From contig NZ_QNQP01000013.1 in assembly GCF_003316635.1 (NCBI RefSeq), positions 33,247 to 97,246 on the forward strand: a DNA stretch of 64,000 nt, read 5' to 3'. The notes beneath the pieces are model-generated. The model was not told where the DNA came from. It saw only the letters and a list, made by a program, of their open reading frames with translations, and ran no database searches. The position numbers and the translations under genes are program-made. Positions 9,353 through 18,799 of the stretch are shown one piece after another (position 1 is the first letter of the stretch; every line of letters begins with the position of its first letter). This DNA is from Roseovarius dicentrarchi (GTDB lineage Bacteria > Pseudomonadota > Alphaproteobacteria > Rhodobacterales > Rhodobacteraceae).

Positions 9353-9825
9353 CAGAACGTGATCTTGCCATGGGCGCCGGGGCTGGCGGTGTCGTCGCTC
9401 ATCGCTGAGGTCGCCATGTCATACAGCGCCTTGGCGGTGCCGTCGGACGCCCAGACTTCGGCCGATTTGGGCGTGAAGCGGACCAGCCGTACATCGGGAT
9501 CGTCCTTGCCGTCCTCGAACCATGCGTTGTCCATCGGCGACCAGATTTCTTCCAGTTTTGCGCGGTCCGTCTCGACGCTGAGGGTGCCGTCAACGACAGC
9601 GTAAATCTTGGCGTCGCCGCCTACGACCTGGTACCGGGCAGCTTTGCCGGCGGCGGCATCTCTGCCGATGTCGGTCGAATCGGCGGTCAGGAACCACAGT
9701 GCGCCATCGTCGCGGCGTGCGTGATGCGCCATCGGGCGCGGATCGGTTCCATCGGCCGAGAGCATCCCGACATTGACGTTTTCAATGCGGTCCCAGAAAG
9801 TGCCTTTGATGTCTGTATCGGTCAT
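9352..9825 (-). CDS. pyridoxamine 5'-phosphate oxidase-fold protein (general stress protein 26 type)
   Basis: The 157-residue protein has a split-barrel flavin-binding fold pattern: TFWDRIENVNVGMLSADG at the N-terminus, MAHHARRDDGALWFLTADST near 36, AKLEEIWSPMDNAWFEDGKD near 92, and DVRLVRFTPKSAEVWAS near 113. Family members bind FMN, F420 or haem and are often stress-induced; no cofactor can be assigned from sequence alone. The frame remains open far upstream, but I chose the ATG at 9825 because GAGG lies seven bases before it and the family N-terminus begins there. It is co-transcribed with creA. Confidence 0.85.
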   Translation of the reverse strand: MTDTDIKGTFWDRIENVNVGMLSADGTDPRPMAHHARRDDGALWFLTADSTDIGRDAAAGKAARYQVVGGDAKIYAVVDGTLSVETDRAKLEEIWSPMDNAWFEDGKDDPDVRLVRFTPKSAEVWASDGTAKALYDMATSAMSDDTASPGAHGKITF

Positions 9826-9921
9826 GTTCAACCTCATGTCTGAATTGCGTTTCATCGCATCAACGACACGGTGCGCCGGGTGGTTCCCGAGATTCGCGCC
9901 GGATCGCGAAAGGACAGGGTG

Positions 9922-10230
9922 ATGCCGCGCTGGATGTTCTTTGCTCCTGTCATCGCGATGATCGCCGCAACTGCGGTCATTGGCCTGTCGCTGGGCCGCA
10001 AGGCGCTGCGCGGGACGGAAACGGATGTGATTGTGCAGATCGCAGCGCGATACGTCGCAGAGATGGGCGGCGCGGCGCGACCGGTGGATTGCACTGCGCG
10101 CCCGGCTGTCTCGGACGGTCTGTGGCTGGTCGTGTCCTGCGCGCCGCCGGGGCAGGGCGGGCGCGAGTATTTCATCGACCGGTTCGGTGCCGTGCGCCAT
10201 GTAGGGCAGATTGCACCGCGCACCCAATGA
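9922..10230 (+). CDS. small membrane-anchored protein of unknown function
   Basis: The 102-residue protein starts MPRWMFFAPVIAMIAATAVI, one N-terminal membrane helix or uncleaved signal, followed by an extracytoplasmic domain of about 75 residues. It has two cysteines (PVDCTARPA and LVVSCAPPG) that could pair in the periplasm. An AAAGGA site sits eight bases before the ATG at 9922, which is why I reject longer in-frame starts. It is divergent from the PNPOx-fold gene and convergent with ompW. I do not recognise a family. Confidence 0.65.
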   Translation: MPRWMFFAPVIAMIAATAVIGLSLGRKALRGTETDVIVQIAARYVAEMGGAARPVDCTARPAVSDGLWLVVSCAPPGQGGREYFIDRFGAVRHVGQIAPRTQ

Positions 10231-10242
10231 GCCGTGGTTACG

Positions 10243-10272
10243 AAAAAGGGCCGCCCGATGCCGGGCAGCCCT
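10243..10272 (-). terminator. intrinsic terminator of ompW
   Basis: A hairpin (arms 10247-10257 and 10262-10272, one C-A mismatch, four-base loop) is followed on the minus strand by five T residues, 24 bases after the ompW stop. It may also slow the convergent plus-strand transcript. Confidence 0.75.
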
Positions 10273-10295
10273 GAAAATTGCTGTCTTGTTCGCAA

Positions 10296-10907
10296 TCAGA
10301 AGCGGTGGACGTAGGCCATGCCAAAGACGAACGGGTCGATATCGACCTTGCCGATTTTGCCGCCGGCAACCTTAACGTCGGTCGCAATGTCGATGTAGCG
10401 GACGTCAAAGCGCAGCGATCCGGATTCGGACATCTTGAAATCCACACCAGCGTGAGCGGCAAGGCCCCAGCTGTCATCAAGGCTCAGGCTGGGACCGCCT
10501 GTCAGCTTGTCATCGAAGAACGTTGTGTAGTTGATACCGACGCCGATGAAGGGCGTGATTTTCGACTCGTTCACAAAGTGATACTGAAGCGAGATGACCG
10601 GGGGCAGATGCTTGGTCGAGCCGACCTTGGCGCCGTTCAGCTTGATATCATGCTCGAACGGCCATGCGGCCAGCACTTCGATACCGACGCGATCCGCAAC
10701 GAAATATTCAAACGTCAGGGTCGGGCGGGCATTGGTGCCGACGGAAATGCCGCCGATGCTGGTGGTCGATGTGCCGCCCTGCGGGTTCACGCTGTGAACA
10801 CCGATGCCGAGGGTCATGTCGCCCTTTTGCTGGGCAGTTGCGGGGGCGGCGACGCCGATAACGGCAGCAGCGGCGGCAGCGGCGAGGGCTTTGGTGTAGA
10901 TGGTCAT
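10296..10907 (-). CDS. ompW: OmpW-family outer membrane protein
   Basis: OmpW proteins are small eight-stranded outer-membrane barrels with a hydrophobic channel. This one is 203 residues with a signal peptide ending ATAQQ near residue 26. It has alternating beta-strand patterns (LTFEYFVADRVGIEVLAAWP; PVISLQYHF; PFIGVGINYTTFF) and a C-terminal phenylalanine (AYVHRF) required for BAM insertion. The frame is open further upstream, but the ATG at 10907 begins the signal peptide and has GGAAG before it. An FNR-type box lies 56 bp upstream. Monocistronic, with its own terminator. Confidence 0.93.
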   Translation of the reverse strand: MTIYTKALAAAAAAAVIGVAAPATAQQKGDMTLGIGVHSVNPQGGTSTTSIGGISVGTNARPTLTFEYFVADRVGIEVLAAWPFEHDIKLNGAKVGSTKHLPPVISLQYHFVNESKITPFIGVGINYTTFFDDKLTGGPSLSLDDSWGLAAHAGVDFKMSESGSLRFDVRYIDIATDVKVAGGKIGKVDIDPFVFGMAYVHRF

Positions 10908-11208
10908 GTCACTCTTCCTTCCAGGTTCACCGGTCAGGTATGCCGCAATGCAGCGCCACACTTTGACGTGAATCAAATGGCGGCACTGAGTGAACCGAAC
11001 TTGTCCGATGTGGTGTAATTGCAACAGGTGGAGGGTGCAGAATGCCGGTCGGCTGACGCCCGGCACCTCCCGCCGGTATGCAATATGCGGTAACAGGGGA
11101 AACCGCAGCACGTTTTGCGGGTTATGCACCATTGCAGGCGCGCGCCGCCAAGATGCTTTTTCGCTATGGCGCAGGTGCAGGCATGCCGAATCTGAACAGG
11201 AGGGATTG
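10908..11208. other. divergent intergenic region between ompW and GST gene
   Basis: This gap of about 300 bp carries the ompW promoter region and the FNR-type palindrome at 10963-10976. On the GST side I see no convincing promoter beyond the strong AGGAGGG ribosome site at the end. No small ORF with coding character or RNA structure was recognised. Confidence 0.6.
10963..10976. promoter_or_regulatory. FNR/FixK-type binding site upstream of ompW
   Basis: TTGACGTGAATCAA matches the FNR consensus TTGAT-N4-ATCAA with one deviation (read on the minus strand TTGAT-TCAC-GTCAA). The centre is 62 bp upstream of the ompW ATG, compatible with a -41.5 activator position and a short leader. OmpW is a known FNR target in enterobacteria, which fits. 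Confidence 0.6.
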
Positions 11209-11874
11209 ATGATCACGCTCTATCATGTGCCGCAAAGCCGTTCGATGCGGGTGCTGTGGCTGCTGAACGAGCTTGATGTGCCGCACCGATTGGTGGAGAT
11301 GCCGTTTGACGGATCGCTGGGAACAGAGGAATTTCTGACCCGGTCGCCCGCAGGCCGCGTGCCCGCGCTGGAGATCGAGGGCGAGCGCATGTTCGAAAGC
11401 GGCGCCATGGTGGAATACCTGTGCGAGCGGTTTCCCGAGCGGGGCATGGGCCGGCTTCCCGGCGCGATGGACCGTATGGCGTGGCTGGTCTGGGTCCATT
11501 TTGCCGAAACCGTGACGCAGCATGTCGCGGCGCTGACGCAGCAGCATTTCGTACTGGATGCCGGAGACCGCAGCGCCGCGGTCATGCGGATCGAAGTCGC
11601 GCATCTGATCCAGTGTTACGAGGCGATCGAGGCGCGGCTCAGCACCCCGGTGGAGAATCGCGATTATCTGCTGACGGGCGGCTATTCGGCCGCCGATATC
11701 TGCGTGGGGCAGGCCGTCTACATGGCGCGCCATTTCGCCGCGCTGGACGGCTACCCCGAACTGGCGGCGTGGTTCGAGCGGATCACCGAAAGGCAGAGCT
11801 ATCTGGATGCATTGCCCGCAGGCGACGCCAGCCGCATGTTTGACCGCCCGTTCTACGCCGTTCCCACCGCTTAG
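11209..11874 (+). CDS. glutathione S-transferase family protein
   Basis: The 221-residue protein has an N-terminal thioredoxin-like domain (ITLYHVPQSRSMRVLWLLNE, residues 2-21; SPAGRVPALEIEGERMFESG near 44, with the conserved cis-Pro VPAL and the Glu-Ser pair for the gamma-glutamyl group) and an all-helical C-terminal domain (GGYSAADICVGQAVYMARHF near 163). This is the usual cytosolic GST layout. An AGGAGGG site lies five bases before the ATG at 11209, so I reject earlier in-frame starts. It stands alone between ompW and the nuo promoter. The electrophile substrate is unknown. Confidence 0.88.
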   Translation: MITLYHVPQSRSMRVLWLLNELDVPHRLVEMPFDGSLGTEEFLTRSPAGRVPALEIEGERMFESGAMVEYLCERFPERGMGRLPGAMDRMAWLVWVHFAETVTQHVAALTQQHFVLDAGDRSAAVMRIEVAHLIQCYEAIEARLSTPVENRDYLLTGGYSAADICVGQAVYMARHFAALDGYPELAAWFERITERQSYLDALPAGDASRMFDRPFYAVPTA

Positions 11875-11914
11875 AAGGGGCCGCTGCCCTGACCTCGTTT
11901 TCGCCCGGCGCAGG

Positions 11915-11943
11915 TTGACCCCAACCAAGGGCGGGGCTAGATA
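11915..11943 (+). promoter_or_regulatory. candidate housekeeping promoter of the nuo operon
   Basis: TTGACC (11915-11920) and TAGATA (11938-11943) are separated by exactly 17 bases. Predicted transcription start is near 11950, giving a leader of about 70 bases to nuoA. This is the best sigma70-like match before the operon. Confidence 0.6.
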
Positions 11944-12021
11944 CATGCGCAGTCAACTTTGCCGGTTGGACGCCCGCGCCTGTCATCTGAGCGCCGCGTC
12001 CGGGCAGAAAAGGAGCCGCTC

Positions 12022-12911
<890 letters not shown>

Positions 12912-12944
12912 GCCGGGCGGATCGCTGATTGCAAGGGAAAGAAC

Positions 12945-13562
12945 ATGACCGAAGCGCTCAAGGAACTGGGCAGCCATATCGAGACGAAACGCAGCGATTG
13001 CGTGCTGGGCTGGTCCATCGCCAATGACGAGCTGACCGTTGACGTGGCGCTCAGCAGCATCAAGGGGTTGGTGGAGTTTCTGAAAACCGACAGCACCTGC
13101 CGGTTCTCCACCTTGGTGGACATCACTGCCGTGGATTACCCGGAGCGGGCCAAGCGCTTTGACGTGGTTTACCATTTCCTCAGCATGTACCAAAATCACC
13201 GTATCCGCTTGCGCGTAGCTGCGCGGGCCGATGACATGGTGCCGTCGATTACCGACATCCACCGCTCGGCCGGCTGGTTCGAGCGTGAGGTTTTCGACAT
13301 GTTCGGCCTGCTGTTCAGCGGCCACCCCGACCTGCGCCGCATCCTGACCGATTACGGATTCCGCGGCCATCCGCTGCGCAAGGACTTCCCGACCACCGGC
13401 TATACAGAAGTGCGCTATGACGAGGCGCAAAAGCGCGTGGTCTACGAGCCGGTGTCGCTGGTTCAGGAATACCGCCAGTTCGATTTCATGTCGCCATGGG
13501 AAGGGGCCGAATACATCCTGCCCGGCGATGAGAAGACGGACAAAAAAGAGGTGGCGAAGTGA
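12945..13562 (+). CDS. nuoC: NADH-quinone oxidoreductase subunit C
   Basis: NuoC (30-kDa type) is a cofactor-free structural subunit of the peripheral arm. The 205 residues include [18 protein letters not shown] near residue 50, the signature [20 protein letters not shown] near 110, [17 protein letters not shown] near 130, and [10 protein letters not shown] at the end. It remains separate from nuoD, as in most alphaproteobacteria. The stop overlaps the nuoD start by one base. Confidence 0.97.
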   Translation: MTEALKELGSHIETKRSDCVLGWSIANDELTVDVALSSIKGLVEFLKTDSTCRFSTLVDITAVDYPERAKRFDVVYHFLSMYQNHRIRLRVAARADDMVPSITDIHRSAGWFEREVFDMFGLLFSGHPDLRRILTDYGFRGHPLRKDFPTTGYTEVRYDEAQKRVVYEPVSLVQEYRQFDFMSPWEGAEYILPGDEKTDKKEVAK

Positions 13563-14803
13563 TGGACGGCGATATCCGCAACAATACCTATGACGACGGC
13601 ACCCGCGATTACGAGACGGGCGAACAGCAGATCCGTAACTTCAACATCAATTTCGGCCCGCAACACCCAGCGGCGCACGGTGTTTTGCGGTTGGTTCTGG
13701 AACTGGACGGCGAGATTGTCGAGCGGTGCGATCCGCATATCGGCCTGCTGCATCGCGGCACCGAAAAGCTGATGGAAAGCCGCACTTATCTGCAAAACCT
13801 GCCCTATTTCGACCGGCTGGATTACGTCGCGCCGATGAATCAGGAACATGCATGGTGCCTCGCCATCGAGCGTCTGACGGGCATCGAAGTGCCGCGCCGC
13901 GCCAGCCTGATCCGCGTGCTTTATTGCGAGATTGGCCGCATCCTGAACCACCTGATGAACGTCACGACGCAGGCGATGGACGTGGGCGCACTGACGCCGC
14001 CTGTCTGGGGCTTTGAGGAACGCGAAAAGCTGATGATCTTCTACGAGCGGGCCTGCGGCGCGCGCCTTCACGCGGCCTATTTCCGGCCCGGCGGCGTGCA
14101 TCAGGACCTGCCGAACGATCTGCTGGACGATATCGAGGCTTGGGCCAAGACATTCCCGTCTTTCCTGGATGATCTGGACGGGCTGTTGACGGAAAACCGC
14201 ATTTTCAAGCAGCGCAACGTCGATATCGGCAAGGTCAGCGAACAGGACGCGCTGGATTGGGGCTTTTCGGGTGTCATGGTGCGTGGCAGCGGCATGGCCT
14301 GGGATTTGCGCCGCGCGCAACCCTATGAATGCTATGACGAATTCGACTTCAAGGTGCCTGTTGGAACCAATGGCGACTGCTATGATCGCTATCTGGTCCG
14401 CATGGAGGAGATGCGCCAGTCTGCGCATATCATGCTGCAAGCCATCGAAAAGCTGCGCGCGCCCGAGGGGCAGGGCGACATTCTGGCCCGTGGCAAGATT
14501 ACCCCGCCCAAGCGCAGTGACATGAAGACCTCGATGGAGGCGTTGATCCACCACTTCAAGCTATACACCGAAGGCTTCCACGTTCCGGCGGGCGAAATCT
14601 ATGCCGCCGTCGAAGCGCCGAAGGGTGAATTCGGCGTCTATCTGGTCAGCGACGGCACCAATACGCCTTATCGCGCCAAGCTGCGCGCGCCGGGCTATCT
14701 GCACCTTCAGGCGATGGATTACGTCGCGGGTGGGCACCAGCTGGCCGATATCGCCGCGATCATCGGCACGATGGACGTGGTGTTCGGGGAGATTGACAGG
14801 TGA
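13562..14803 (+). CDS. nuoD: NADH-quinone oxidoreductase subunit D
   Basis: NuoD (49-kDa type) forms the quinone-binding cavity with NuoB. It is 413 aa and begins [13 protein letters not shown]. Key segments are [20 protein letters not shown] near residue 31 (the conserved His-Ser/Ala-His loop), [12 protein letters not shown] near 60, and [15 protein letters not shown] near 275. I use the ATG at 13562 (TGATG overlap with nuoC) and not the GTG one codon earlier, because rhodobacterial homologues start with MDGDIR. Confidence 0.97.
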   Translation: MDGDIRNNTYDDGTRDYETGEQQIRNFNINFGPQHPAAHGVLRLVLELDGEIVERCDPHIGLLHRGTEKLMESRTYLQNLPYFDRLDYVAPMNQEHAWCLAIERLTGIEVPRRASLIRVLYCEIGRILNHLMNVTTQAMDVGALTPPVWGFEEREKLMIFYERACGARLHAAYFRPGGVHQDLPNDLLDDIEAWAKTFPSFLDDLDGLLTENRIFKQRNVDIGKVSEQDALDWGFSGVMVRGSGMAWDLRRAQPYECYDEFDFKVPVGTNGDCYDRYLVRMEEMRQSAHIMLQAIEKLRAPEGQGDILARGKITPPKRSDMKTSMEALIHHFKLYTEGFHVPAGEIYAAVEAPKGEFGVYLVSDGTNTPYRAKLRAPGYLHLQAMDYVAGGHQLADIAAIIGTMDVVFGEIDR

Positions 14804-14870
14804 CGATTCCTTTTGCTGCCTGCGCGCCCGCGCCGGTCACGATATTGATACGCACAGGAGACTGCGCCTA

Positions 14871-16232
14871 ATGCTACGCCGCCTGCACCCCGAACAACCC
14901 GACAGCTTTGCCTTCACGCCGGAAAATCAGGCATGGGCCGAAGCGCAGATTGCCAAGTTTCCCGAGGGCCGTCAGGCCTCGGCGATCATCCCCTTGATGT
15001 GGCGCGCGCATGAGCAGGAAGGTTGGCTGACCCGCCCCGCGATTGAGGGGATCGCCGACATGCTGGACATGGCGTATATGCGCGCGCTGGAAGTGGCATC
15101 GTTCTATTTCCAGTTCCAGTTGCAGCCCACCGGCAGCGTTGCGATGATCCAGATCTGCGGCACCACATCCTGCATGATCTGCGGCGCCGAAGACCTGATT
15201 TCCGTCTGCCGCGAGAAGATCGCGGACAAGCCCCACACCGTCAGCGCAGACGGTAAATTCAGCTGGGAAGAGGTGGAGTGTCAGGGCGCCTGCGCCAATG
15301 CGCCGATGGCGATGATCGGCAAGGATTATTACGAGGATCTGACCGCCGACCGCCTGCGCGAGATCATTGACGAACTGGCGGCGGGCCGTGTCCCGACGCC
15401 GGGCCCGCAAAACGGGCGTTTTGCGTCCGAGCCGAAATCAGGCCTCACCAGCCTGAAAGAGTTTGACAGTGGCCAGCGCAAATACAATGCCTCGGCCCAG
15501 CTGGCGACGGATCTGGGCGAAACGGTAAAACGGATCGACGGAACCGAGGTTCCGCTTCTGGCGCCGTGGCGCGACATGGGCGCAAATCACCATCCCGACC
15601 CCTCCAAGGTGGTCGTGCGCGATGCGCCGCTTGATATCGTCACCGAGACGGGCCGCATTGACGCGGACAAGGCTGCGCAGGGAGATGCTGCCGTCTCCAA
15701 GGCCAAACCGCGCGAAGACAACACCACCGCGCCGGCGGGCGAGCCCGGACCGCGCGATGATGCCAGCATTGCCAAGACATCGGATGCGACGGAAAAAGCG
15801 CCTCAGATGGAAGGGGACGCAACCGGCACGCCGACGACGGAGGCCAAAGACGCCTCGGCGAAGTCCGGCGGCGCGCAGGGTGGCGCAGCTGCGACGCCAG
15901 ATGGCAAGACACCGTTGCCCGGCACAGCGGGCGCGAGCGCGGGCCGCAAGCCGCAGACGCTGACCGCGCCGCGCGATGAAGCCGCCGATGATCTGAAACT
16001 GATCAAGGGCGTTGGTCCCAAGCTTGAGCAAATGCTGCATGACATGGGATTTTATCACTTCGACCAGATTGCGGCGTGGACGCCCGAAGAGTTGGCTTGG
16101 GTCGATCAGAACCTTGAAGATTTCAAAGGTCGGGCCACCCGTGATGAATGGGTCGCGCAGGCCAAAACCCTTGCCGCGGGGGGCGACACCGAGTTTGCAA
16201 GCCGCGTTAAAAAGGGTGAGGTTTACGAGTAG
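14871..16232 (+). CDS. nuoE: NADH-quinone oxidoreductase subunit E with long C-terminal HhH extension
   Basis: NuoE holds the N1a [2Fe-2S] cluster in a thioredoxin-like fold. Ligands are visible as CX4C at C96/C101 (CGTTSC) and CX3C at C137/C141 (CQGAC). The family core ends near residue 190. This protein continues to 453 aa through an Ala/Asp/Lys/Pro-rich low-complexity linker (about 230-365) and a C-terminal helix-hairpin-helix-like domain ([17 protein letters not shown] from residue 372). Related extended forms occur in other Rhodobacterales. An AGGAGA site lies about nine bases before the ATG. The frame is open upstream inside nuoD, but the conserved N-terminus starts at 14871. Confidence 0.93.
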   Translation: MLRRLHPEQPDSFAFTPENQAWAEAQIAKFPEGRQASAIIPLMWRAHEQEGWLTRPAIEGIADMLDMAYMRALEVASFYFQFQLQPTGSVAMIQICGTTSCMICGAEDLISVCREKIADKPHTVSADGKFSWEEVECQGACANAPMAMIGKDYYEDLTADRLREIIDELAAGRVPTPGPQNGRFASEPKSGLTSLKEFDSGQRKYNASAQLATDLGETVKRIDGTEVPLLAPWRDMGANHHPDPSKVVVRDAPLDIVTETGRIDADKAAQGDAAVSKAKPREDNTTAPAGEPGPRDDASIAKTSDATEKAPQMEGDATGTPTTEAKDASAKSGGAQGGAAATPDGKTPLPGTAGASAGRKPQTLTAPRDEAADDLKLIKGVGPKLEQMLHDMGFYHFDQIAAWTPEELAWVDQNLEDFKGRATRDEWVAQAKTLAAGGDTEFASRVKKGEVYE

Positions 16233-16265
16233 ACAGGCCGAAATGCGCCCGGAACCGAAGGGGAG

Positions 16266-16370
16266 ATGACAGTGACGACCCAGACATCTGCCGACAAAGA
16301 CAACAGTGGCGGGCGCAACACGCGGCTTGAATATGCAAGTGTCGCGCCAGTCGCGGCACGGGCGCTATGA
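16266..16370 (+). CDS. possible 34-residue peptide in nuo operon
   Basis: This short frame starts at ATG 16266 or more likely GTG 16272, which has GGGAG six bases upstream. It encodes a polar peptide ending [13 protein letters not shown]. Its TGA overlaps the ATG of the DUF5337 gene (ATGA), typical of translational coupling. It may be a real small subunit, a leader for the next gene, or chance. No family recognised. Confidence 0.4.
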   Translation: MTVTTQTSADKDNSGGRNTRLEYASVAPVAARAL

Positions 16371-16585
16371 GAAACGCAGATCAGGCGCAGGCAGGTCGGC
16401 GCGCCGCACTGGTCATAGCGGCGACCGCCATCCTTTGGGTGGCAGCGACGTTTATCGGTGCTAAACTGGGACTAAGCCAGCGCGCGCTTGCGCTGTTCGA
16501 TTTGATGGCCCTCGGGGGGTTCCTGTGGGCAATCTGGATGATCTACAATATCTGGCGTGCGCGCCAAGACAATCAGGGGCGTTAA
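16367..16585 (+). CDS. DUF5337-type small membrane protein of the nuo operon
   Basis: The 72-residue protein has a short polar N-terminus and two predicted membrane helices ([19 protein letters not shown], then [20 protein letters not shown]). It resembles the DUF5337 proteins found between nuoE and nuoF in Rhodobacterales. The function is unknown. Location implies a link with complex I assembly or stability, but that is inference. It starts in a four-base overlap with the small frame upstream and ends four bases before nuoF. Confidence 0.8.
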   Translation: MRNADQAQAGRRAALVIAATAILWVAATFIGAKLGLSQRALALFDLMALGGFLWAIWMIYNIWRARQDNQGR

Positions 16586-16589
16586 GGCA

Positions 16590-17885
16590 ATGCTGCAAGA
16601 TCAGGACCGCATCTTTACCAACCTTTACGGGATGCATGACCGCACGCTGAAGGGCGCGCAGGCGCGGGGCCATTGGGATGGCACGGCCAAGATCCTTGAG
16701 AACGGGCGCGACTGGATCATTGACCAGATGAAGGCCAGCGGGCTGCGCGGGCGCGGTGGGGCCGGTTTCCCGACCGGTCTGAAATGGTCCTTCATGCCCA
16801 AGGAAAGCGATGGCCGCCCCAGCTATCTGGTGGTCAATGCCGACGAATCCGAGCCGGGCACATGCAAGGACCGCGAGATCATGCGCCACGATCCGCACAC
16901 CCTGATCGAGGGGTGCCTGATCGCCAGTTACGCGATGCAGGCGCAGGCGTGCTATATCTACATTCGCGGAGAATATATCCGCGAGAAAGAGGCGCTTCAG
17001 GCCGCGATCGACGAATGCTATGCGGCCGGAATGGTGGGCCGGAATGCGTGCAAATCGGGCTATGATTTTGACATCTACCTGACCCACGGCGCCGGCGCCT
17101 ATATATGCGGCGAGGAAACCGCGCTGCTGGAATCGCTCGAAGGCAAAAAAGGCATGCCGCGCATGAAGCCGCCGTTCCCGGCGGGCGCGGGGCTTTATGG
17201 CTGCCCGACCACGGTGAACAACGTCGAATCCATTGCCGTTGTGCCCACCATCCTGCGGCGCGGGCCGGACTGGTTCTCCAGCTTTGGCCGCCCCAACAAT
17301 GCGGGCACCAAGCTGTTTGCGATCTCGGGCCACGTCAACAATCCCTGCGTTGTCGAGGAGGCGATGAGCATCGGTTTCGAGGAGCTGATCGAGAAACATT
17401 GCGGCGGTATTCGCGGCGGCTGGGACAATCTCAAGGCCGTGATTCCGGGTGGAAGCTCGGTTCCGCTGATCCGGGGCGAGAACATGCGCGAGGCGATCAT
17501 GGATTTCGACTATCTGCGCGACCAGCGCAGCGGTCTGGGCACCGCCGCCGTGATCGTGATGGACCAGTCGACGGATATCATCAAGGCGATCTGGCGCCTG
17601 TCGAAATTCTACAAGCACGAAAGCTGCGGCCAATGTACCCCCTGCCGTGAGGGCACCGGCTGGATGATGCGTGTCATGGACCGTCTGGTGCGCGGCGATG
17701 CGGAGCCAGAGGAAATCGACATGCTGCTGGACGTGACCAAGCAGGTCGAGGGGCATACCATCTGCGCGCTTGGCGATGCGGCGGCATGGCCGATCCAGGG
17801 CCTGATCCGCAACTTCCGCGATGAGATCGAGGACCGGATCAAGCATAAACGCAGCACCACATCGCGCCCCGTGGCGGCAGAATAA
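16590..17885 (+). CDS. nuoF: NADH-quinone oxidoreductase subunit F
   Basis: NuoF (51-kDa type) binds NADH and FMN and carries the N3 [4Fe-4S] cluster. The 431 residues show the glycine-rich nucleotide loop [18 protein letters not shown] near residue 52, [14 protein letters not shown] near 80, [19 protein letters not shown] near 170, and the cluster motif [13 protein letters not shown] near 345 with its fourth ligand in [14 protein letters not shown] near 388. The ATG at 16590 is preceded by AAGG; the in-frame upstream start lies inside the preceding gene. Confidence 0.97.
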   Translation: MLQDQDRIFTNLYGMHDRTLKGAQARGHWDGTAKILENGRDWIIDQMKASGLRGRGGAGFPTGLKWSFMPKESDGRPSYLVVNADESEPGTCKDREIMRHDPHTLIEGCLIASYAMQAQACYIYIRGEYIREKEALQAAIDECYAAGMVGRNACKSGYDFDIYLTHGAGAYICGEETALLESLEGKKGMPRMKPPFPAGAGLYGCPTTVNNVESIAVVPTILRRGPDWFSSFGRPNNAGTKLFAISGHVNNPCVVEEAMSIGFEELIEKHCGGIRGGWDNLKAVIPGGSSVPLIRGENMREAIMDFDYLRDQRSGLGTAAVIVMDQSTDIIKAIWRLSKFYKHESCGQCTPCREGTGWMMRVMDRLVRGDAEPEEIDMLLDVTKQVEGHTICALGDAAAWPIQGLIRNFRDEIEDRIKHKRSTTSRPVAAE

Positions 17886-17929
17886 CAGGCCCGGCGAAGA
17901 CTGGCCGATTGAAAAAAGGGGGCTTTCCG

Positions 17930-18265
17930 ATGATCCGAGCGACAACATTGACGGCGCTGGCCGCCGCTATGGCTCTGACGGCTTGCGGCAAGCCTGGCGA
18001 GCGGGTTCTCTTTGACGGGAAGTACTATCCCGCCAAGCTCAGCAAATCCGGCGTGTCGCGCGAGGAGTTTTCCGTGGCAGTGCGCGATGTCGGCCAGGGC
18101 ATCAATGGCGCGCGGGAAGCGGGCCGGTTTGAGGGCACCACATACTGCGTCGAAACATTCGGTGACAGCAGCATCGACTGGCAGCCCGGATACGGCCCCG
18201 AAGACGGCCGCGCCATAACCGAAGACGGCACATTGATCCTGCGGGGAAGCTGCGTGAAATGGTAG
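17930..18265 (+). CDS. small lipoprotein in nuo operon, unknown function
   Basis: The 111-residue protein begins MIRATTLTALAAAMALTACG, a signal peptide with lipobox ALTAC. The mature part contains ERVLFDGKYYPAKLSKSGV, an amphipathic middle, and two more cysteines (TYCVETFG, RGSCVKW) that could pair. It lies between nuoF and the DUF5333 gene in the same direction. No described complex I role. An upstream TTG (17909) is in frame but would disrupt the signal peptide. Confidence 0.75.
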   Translation: MIRATTLTALAAAMALTACGKPGERVLFDGKYYPAKLSKSGVSREEFSVAVRDVGQGINGAREAGRFEGTTYCVETFGDSSIDWQPGYGPEDGRAITEDGTLILRGSCVKW

Positions 18266-18392
18266 CGGTGCGGCGCATATCGGCGGCAAATTGCGCGTGT
18301 TATTGCATAACAGGCGTGCCGCTCTCCATCTCGTGTGACAGCGGGGCCGCGATGCGACCCTGCCTGACATGCAGCACGAATGGAGTGACCCT

Positions 18393-18794
18393 ATGCGCCT
18401 GATCCTGACGACCCTTATCGCCCTTGGCCTTGGCACCATGGCCAGCGCCGCCCGCGCCGATCTGGCCGCCGAGAAAGACATCAACGCCGGCCTTCTGGCT
18501 GTCGCTGCCGCTGACAAGATCCGCCGCGAGTGCGGCGATTTGTCTGGCCGCTTCTGGGCCGCGCGCAGTTATGTCAATCAGCTGAAAGGTCTGGCCGCAG
18601 AGCGCGGCTATACCGCTGCGCAGATTGACGCCTATGTGAATGACAGCGCCGAGCAGGCAAAGATGCGCGCGACGCGCAACGCCTATTTCAAGTCGAAAGG
18701 CGCCAGCAATCTGGACGCCGCCAGCCTGTGCCGACTGGGACAGGAAGAGATCAAGAACCGCAGCCGCATCGGCTCATTCCTGAAAGCAAAGTGA
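18393..18794 (+). CDS. DUF5333-type secreted protein of the nuo operon
   Basis: The 133-residue protein has a signal peptide ([20 protein letters not shown], cleavage near ARADL) and a mostly helical mature part with two cysteines ([21 protein letters not shown]). It matches my memory of DUF5333 proteins, which sit beside nuoG in Rhodobacterales. The ATG at 18393 has TGGAGTG upstream and begins the signal sequence; the ATG at 18369 would add eight polar residues. Function unknown. It ends five bases before nuoG. Confidence 0.78.
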   Translation: MRLILTTLIALGLGTMASAARADLAAEKDINAGLLAVAAADKIRRECGDLSGRFWAARSYVNQLKGLAAERGYTAAQIDAYVNDSAEQAKMRATRNAYFKSKGASNLDAASLCRLGQEEIKNRSRIGSFLKAK

Positions 18795-18799
18795 ACGAT

